Shown here one piece after another: positions 60,125-64,000 of a stretch of 64,000 nucleotides of DNA. Below the pieces are notes generated by a model, which ran no database searches, had not been told where the DNA came from, and was given only the letters and a program-made list of their open reading frames with translations. The position numbers and the translations under genes are program-made. The first letter of the stretch is position 1. The number at the start of each line of letters is the position of its first letter. The stretch is from Bacteroidaceae bacterium (GTDB lineage: Bacteria; Bacteroidota; Bacteroidia; Bacteroidales; Bacteroidaceae): NCBI GenBank assembly GCA_024401095.1, contig JAKSLR010000010.1, positions 1-64,000 of the forward strand. The letters run 5' to 3'.

Positions 60125-60706
60125 TTATTCAAATTCTTTAGCACGAACTCTACTCAATGTCTCTGGAGTCATCTGAAGCAAAGATGCAATGGTATTCAAC
60201 GGTGCTCTTCGCAATGCTTCAGGCTGTTCTGCTTTCAGCATTCTATAACGGCTCTGAGCATCTTCAAATCGAAGACGGTTAGCCTTTTGTTGACTGACAA
60301 TCAGTGATTTCTCTAAGATCTTACGATAAAAGATTCCTAATTCACAGCTCTCTTCTGCTAATTTGTTGATTATATCATATTGAATTCCATATATGAGGGA
60401 ATTTTCCATAGCTTCTATCTGAAGATATGTTGGTTCCTGTTTAAAGAAACTTTCAATACACTGTACTAAATCTCCTTCAAAAGAAAGGTGTTCTGTAAGA
60501 TCCTTACCATTCTTAAAGTAAAATTGTCGAAGAAAACCTTTGCGAATAAAGTAGATAAATTTTGAAACTTCACCTTCTCTTAGAATAACCTCGCCCTTGC
60601 TGTAACGCATGGGAACAAGTATATTCGTAAGCTGCTCTATTCCTGCAGGAGATAAAATATGATAAATCTTTGCCATTTCTATGGCTACATCGTGCCTCTG
60701 ATCCAT
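60125..60706 (-). CDS. Crp/Fnr family transcriptional regulator
   Basis: This 193-residue protein has a cyclic-nucleotide-binding-like barrel (LVPMRYSKGEVILREGEVSK, FIYFIRKGFLRQFY) and a short C-terminal helix-turn-helix (APLNTIASLLQMTPETLSRV). The Fe-S cysteines of FNR are absent. It precedes tatA by 24 bases, so it may be cotranscribed with tatAC and ispE. The effector is unknown. Confidence 0.88.
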   Translation of the reverse strand: MDQRHDVAIEMAKIYHILSPAGIEQLTNILVPMRYSKGEVILREGEVSKFIYFIRKGFLRQFYFKNGKDLTEHLSFEGDLVQCIESFFKQEPTYLQIEAMENSLIYGIQYDIINKLAEESCELGIFYRKILEKSLIVSQQKANRLRFEDAQSRYRMLKAEQPEALRRAPLNTIASLLQMTPETLSRVRAKEFE

Positions 60707-60729
60707 AGTAAATCACTCTTTAAACCTTG

Positions 60730-60737
60730 CAAAGATA
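60730..60737 (-). promoter_or_regulatory. -7 box for the Crp/Fnr-tat cluster
   Basis: TATCTTTG on the minus strand, 24 bases before the start at 60706. Confidence 0.7.
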
Positions 60738-60778
60738 CACTTTTTTTTGATTTTCATTATAATTTTCGTAGAAAGAAT

Positions 60779-60786
60779 TATCTTTG
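60779..60786 (+). promoter_or_regulatory. -7 box for udk
   Basis: TATCTTTG. It makes ATGs before about 60793 unusable and supports the udk start at 60813. Confidence 0.7.
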
Positions 60787-60812
60787 CAATGAAATTAATA
60801 TACAAAAATACT

Positions 60813-61463
60813 ATGCTCATCATTGGAATTGCAGGTGGAACAGGTTCCGGAAAGACAACCGTTGTCCGCAAAATAGTAGAAAGTCTTCCAGAAGGATCAG
60901 TTGCCGTCATCCCACAAGATTCGTATTATAACGACCAAAGTCATCTCCCACTGGAAGTGAGGAAGAAAACAAACTTTGACCACCCTGATGCTTTTGAATG
61001 GCCCCTTCTTGCACATCAGATTGAAGAGTTGAAAACAGGTCATGCCATAGAACAGCCAACTTACTCTTATCTTGTTTGTACACGTCTTAAGGAAACTGTT
61101 CATGTAGAGCCACATGATGTCATCATTGTAGAAGGAATTATGGCATTGTATGACAAGTCTTTACGTGATCAGATGGACTTGAAGATCTTTGTTGATGCAG
61201 AACCTGATGAGCGTTTGTTACGTGTCATAACACGCGACATGGCGGAACGCGGACATCCTCTTGACATGCTGGTTGACAAATATAGAAATGTACTAAAACC
61301 AATGCATGACCAATTTATTGAGCCTACCAAACAATATGCCGATATAATTGTACCAAACGGAGGTGATAACAGCAGGGCTATCAATATGCTCCAGATGTAT
61401 GTTCGTTCTGCTTTAAAGGAACAGAATATCATTAAGCAGCTACGCCAAAAAAGTAATGCTTAA
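60813..61463 (+). CDS. udk: Uridine kinase
   Basis: This 216-residue enzyme phosphorylates uridine and cytidine. Seen are the Walker A GIAGGTGSGKTTVV, PQDSYYND, FDHPDAFEWPLL and VEGIMALYD. I start at 60813 (MLIIGIAGG) because the -7 box lies at 60779. The stop overlaps the transglycosylase gene by eight bases. Confidence 0.94.
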   Translation: MLIIGIAGGTGSGKTTVVRKIVESLPEGSVAVIPQDSYYNDQSHLPLEVRKKTNFDHPDAFEWPLLAHQIEELKTGHAIEQPTYSYLVCTRLKETVHVEPHDVIIVEGIMALYDKSLRDQMDLKIFVDAEPDERLLRVITRDMAERGHPLDMLVDKYRNVLKPMHDQFIEPTKQYADIIVPNGGDNSRAINMLQMYVRSALKEQNIIKQLRQKSNA

Positions 61464-62565
61464 GAAGGTTTTTCCTCTTATTCTTCTTGTTCTGGTTGCA
61501 GCATGCCAGAGTCAAAATAAAGAAGATGTAACAGCAAAACAAGTTACATCTTCCGACTTTTTTGATCTTGACGATATTCAGAAAAGCGGTGAGATTATCG
61601 TACTCACGCTTTATGGTCCCACCACATATTATGAAAACCATGGTTATGAAGGTGGAATTCAGTATCAGATAGCCCAGGCTTTTGCGCAAGATATCGGTGC
61701 ACGTGTCCGCATAGAAATTGCTTCGGATGAGAAAGAACTGAAAGAACAGTTGAATGCAGGCGAAGCTGATGTAATAGCCTATAATCTCCCTTATGATGTC
61801 AAGGAAAAAGGACTGATCTGGTGTGGTGACTCTCTAGAAACAAGAAAAAGCAGCTGGGCGGTTCGGAACAACTCTCCCCTTCTAGCTGAAGAAATCAGTA
61901 AATGGTTCGAAAAGAACACACAAAAAGTAAACGACATCTGGACTGCCAGAGAACGTAGGCAGAAACTTCAAAACAGACAGGCTAGAATACAGCGGAGGGC
62001 TCTCATGAAGGATCCTACAAGAGGAATCATTTCAGATTATGATGGATTATTCAAGCGAAATTCACACACTCTAGGCTGGGATTGGAAGTTACTGGCTGCA
62101 CAGTCATATCAGGAATCAGCATTTGATCCGCAGGCAACATCATGGGCAGGAGCATGTGGACTAATGCAGCTCATGCCAGGTACAGCAGCACAAGTTGGAG
62201 TTTCCATGGATAAGATCTATGAACCTGAAGAAAATGTCAGAGGAAGTGTCAAGTATCTGAAAATGCTTGATAATCAATTCCAAGACATCTCAAATCCGGT
62301 TGAGCGTATTAACTTCATGCTTGCAGCATACAACTGTGGTTCACTACATGTCAGAGACGCCATGGCTTTGGCACAAAAATATGGAAAGAACCCACATATC
62401 TGGAAAGATAATGTAGAAGACTATATCCTGCATTTGCAAGAATCTAAGTATAATCATGACCCTGTAGTCAAGCACGGTTATTGCCGAGGTTCTGAAACCT
62501 ACAATTATGTGCGTCAGATCATGGACCGATACATGCAATACCGTAGACAAGTTAGAGAAAAGTAG
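61456..62565 (+). CDS. MltF-like lytic transglycosylase lipoprotein
   Basis: This 369-residue protein has a lipoprotein signal ending at VAAC (Cys17). A solute-binding-protein-like domain (about 45-150, IIVLTLYGPTTYYENHGYEG) is shorter than usual. The SLT catalytic domain follows with AAQSYQESAFDP (catalytic Glu), GACGLMQLMPGTA and NFMLAAYNCG. It cleaves peptidoglycan glycan strands. Overlap with udk suggests one transcript. Confidence 0.9.
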   Translation: MLKKVFPLILLVLVAACQSQNKEDVTAKQVTSSDFFDLDDIQKSGEIIVLTLYGPTTYYENHGYEGGIQYQIAQAFAQDIGARVRIEIASDEKELKEQLNAGEADVIAYNLPYDVKEKGLIWCGDSLETRKSSWAVRNNSPLLAEEISKWFEKNTQKVNDIWTARERRQKLQNRQARIQRRALMKDPTRGIISDYDGLFKRNSHTLGWDWKLLAAQSYQESAFDPQATSWAGACGLMQLMPGTAAQVGVSMDKIYEPEENVRGSVKYLKMLDNQFQDISNPVERINFMLAAYNCGSLHVRDAMALAQKYGKNPHIWKDNVEDYILHLQESKYNHDPVVKHGYCRGSETYNYVRQIMDRYMQYRRQVREK

Positions 62566-62566
62566 G

Positions 62567-62594
62567 AAAATCCCTCTTTAAATTTAGGGTTTTT
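62567..62594 (+). terminator. Terminator after the transglycosylase
   Basis: AAAATCCCT pairs with AGGGTTTTT (one mismatch) and T-rich sequence follows. Confidence 0.75.
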
Positions 62595-62620
62595 CTCTTG
62601 AGTTATTAAGAATGTTCATC

Positions 62621-62628
62621 TATTTTTG
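62621..62628 (+). promoter_or_regulatory. -7 box for the SIMPL gene
   Basis: TATTTTTG, 29 bases before the chosen start at 62657. Confidence 0.7.
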
Positions 62629-62656
62629 CAATGTTAAAAATAAAAACAAGAGCTTT

Positions 62657-63367
62657 ATGGAAAAGATGAATTCAAATCTGATCGCAGCTACAATTCTGGC
62701 TGTAGGTCTTGTATTTACCGGATTGGCAATACGTTCTGGCATTACCACATTTAAAGATAGAGACAGACAAGTAACAGTAAAAGGACTGGCAGAAAAGGAA
62801 GTAAAGGCTAACAAGGTTACATGGCCTCTTACCTACAAGGAAATCGGTAATGATCCTGCTACAATGTACAACCTGCTTGAAACCAAGAATGCTACTATAG
62901 TTTCTTTCTTGAAAGCTGGTGGATTAAAAGATGATGAGATCAGTGTCAACCCACCTCGTATCGTAGACCGCCAGGCAGATAACTATGGAAACGAAGAGAT
63001 GCGATATCGCTACAAAGCCATCAGCGTAATTACTGTCACAAGTACAAATGTTGATGCTGTGCGTGCATTAATGGATCGTCAGTCAGAACTGATGAAAAAA
63101 GAAATTCCTATTGTATCCGAAGAATATGGAACAAATAACATTGTCTATGAGTTCACAGGCCTAAATGATATCAAGCCAGCCATGGTAGAAGAAGCTACCA
63201 AGAATGCACGTGCCACTGCCGAAAAATTCGCCAGTGATTCTGGAGCTAAGATTGGTGGTATAAGCCATGCCAGCCAAGGACAATTCTCTATCGAAAACAG
63301 AGATGAAAATACACCTTATATTAAACATATTCGTGTAGTTAATACCATAGATTACTTCCTGGAATAA
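62657..63367 (+). CDS. SIMPL domain protein (DUF541)
   Basis: This 236-residue protein has one N-terminal membrane helix (LIAATILAVGLVFTGLAI) and a SIMPL/DUF541 domain (VKGLAEKEVKANKVTWPLTY, and KNARATAEKFASDSGAKIGG). Family members are periplasmic or membrane-bound, with poorly known roles in stress and signalling. I start at 62657 because the -7 box lies at 62621; the longer frame adds 15 residues upstream of the RNA start. The next gene follows 10 bases later. Confidence 0.86.
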   Translation: MEKMNSNLIAATILAVGLVFTGLAIRSGITTFKDRDRQVTVKGLAEKEVKANKVTWPLTYKEIGNDPATMYNLLETKNATIVSFLKAGGLKDDEISVNPPRIVDRQADNYGNEEMRYRYKAISVITVTSTNVDAVRALMDRQSELMKKEIPIVSEEYGTNNIVYEFTGLNDIKPAMVEEATKNARATAEKFASDSGAKIGGISHASQGQFSIENRDENTPYIKHIRVVNTIDYFLE

Positions 63368-63377
63368 TGTCATAACC

Positions 63378-64000
63378 ATGAAAAAAAGCATAGTTCTTCT
63401 TTTATTATTATTACATCTACCTCTGATGGCTCAAAAGAAAGTAGTCATCTTGGGTGATTCATATTCCACATTCAACGGTTATATACCCAGCCAGAATCTT
63501 TGCTGGTACGAGGGTGAAGACGGCGCCTGGGCAAAAGATCAGATTGATGTCAAGAAAGTGGAGCAAACCTGGTGGATGCAACTGATTACGCAGAACGGCT
63601 TCACTTTAGTAAAAAACGACTCTTATTCAGGAGCAACTATCTGTTATACAGGTTATGATAAAGCCGATTTCACTGACCGTGCCTTTATAACAAGAATGAA
63701 AGACCTGCCACAAGCTGATATGATTTTCATCTGTGGAGGAACAAACGACAGTTGGGCCGACTCTCCTATCGGTAAATTTAAATATAAGAATTGGAAAACT
63801 CAGGATCTCTATGATTTCAGGCCAGCTTTTGCTTATATGCTTAGCTACTTGAAAAAGAAGTTCCCCCAAGCAGTTATTGTAAATATTTGTAACTCGGAAC
63901 TTAAGCCAGAGATAACTGAATCTCAGCAGAGAATCTGTGAACACTATCATGTCTTAAACGTTCAATTATCCGAAATCGATAAGATTGGTGGACATCCATC
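63378..64000 (+). CDS. SGNH/GDSL-type hydrolase, cut by the window edge
   Basis: The first 207 residues are present. A signal peptide ends at LMAQ (about 19). The SGNH block I motif is VVILGDSYS, followed by GGTNDSW (block III) and, at the very edge, DKIGGHPS, where the catalytic Asp/His block V would be. The family includes esterases and acetyl hydrolases acting on glycans. The stop lies beyond the window. Confidence 0.85.
   Translation, partial: MKKSIVLLLLLLHLPLMAQKKVVILGDSYSTFNGYIPSQNLCWYEGEDGAWAKDQIDVKKVEQTWWMQLITQNGFTLVKNDSYSGATICYTGYDKADFTDRAFITRMKDLPQADMIFICGGTNDSWADSPIGKFKYKNWKTQDLYDFRPAFAYMLSYLKKKFPQAVIVNICNSELKPEITESQQRICEHYHVLNVQLSEIDKIGGHP

Overview
The window is a piece of a Bacteroidales chromosome, probably Bacteroidaceae or Prevotellaceae. 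The evidence is the many copies of the Bacteroidetes -7 promoter box TAnnTTTG, the general lack of Shine-Dalgarno sequences, lipoproteins with acidic residues after the lipid cysteine, and family content (GH92, clostripain-like C11 peptidase, serine palmitoyltransferase, DUF5112/DUF5113-type sensor kinase, a smalltalk peptide). No rRNA, CRISPR array or transposase gene was seen. All identifications are from reading motifs; no database search was possible.

1-10922 is a glycan-degradation block: a truncated tRNA-Glu, then exported GH88, GH36, GH92, C11 peptidase, GH3 and a two-domain esterase. 10923-14650 is an accessory island: a long non-coding segment with inverted arrays of an octamer around an AT-only palindrome, an HU-type DNA-binding protein fused to an InlB-like repeat, a 30-residue smalltalk peptide, a holin-like membrane protein, and on the other strand a GC-richer 559-residue surface-type lipoprotein that I cannot assign but that looks like a helical pore-former. 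14857-23839 returns to hydrolases (GH3, GH9, GH13) and holds an ECF sigma / anti-sigma / exported protein / outer-membrane protein operon.

24004-41065 is mostly core metabolism and housekeeping: nadBAC, pepD, a tiny membrane protein with an OmpH-like lipoprotein, a lipid kinase divergent from serine palmitoyltransferase, tRNA-Pro, trmN, and a lon-tgt-lptF/G-yitT-thioesterase operon. 47034 down to 39708 is one leftward operon: KDG kinase, KDPG aldolase, a 1422-residue double sensor kinase, its response regulator and a half-size AbgT-like protein. It diverges from a LacI regulator gene that is followed by rsmG and a metallo-beta-lactamase-fold hydrolase. 49670-64000 carries fhs, a porin/lipoprotein pair, pheT-yebC-TSCPD, dnaB, a Crp/Fnr-tatA-tatC-ispE cluster, udk with an MltF-like transglycosylase, a SIMPL protein and a partial SGNH esterase.

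Genes that may work together: GH88 frees unsaturated uronates, whose usual fate is KDG, the substrate of the KdgK/KdgA pair at 45-47 kb. The most unusual items are the sensor kinase, whose two halves seem to have lost complementary parts of the histidine-kinase machinery; the origin-like repeat segment and phage-like cassette at 11-12.8 kb; and the orphan lipoprotein at 12.9-14.6 kb.
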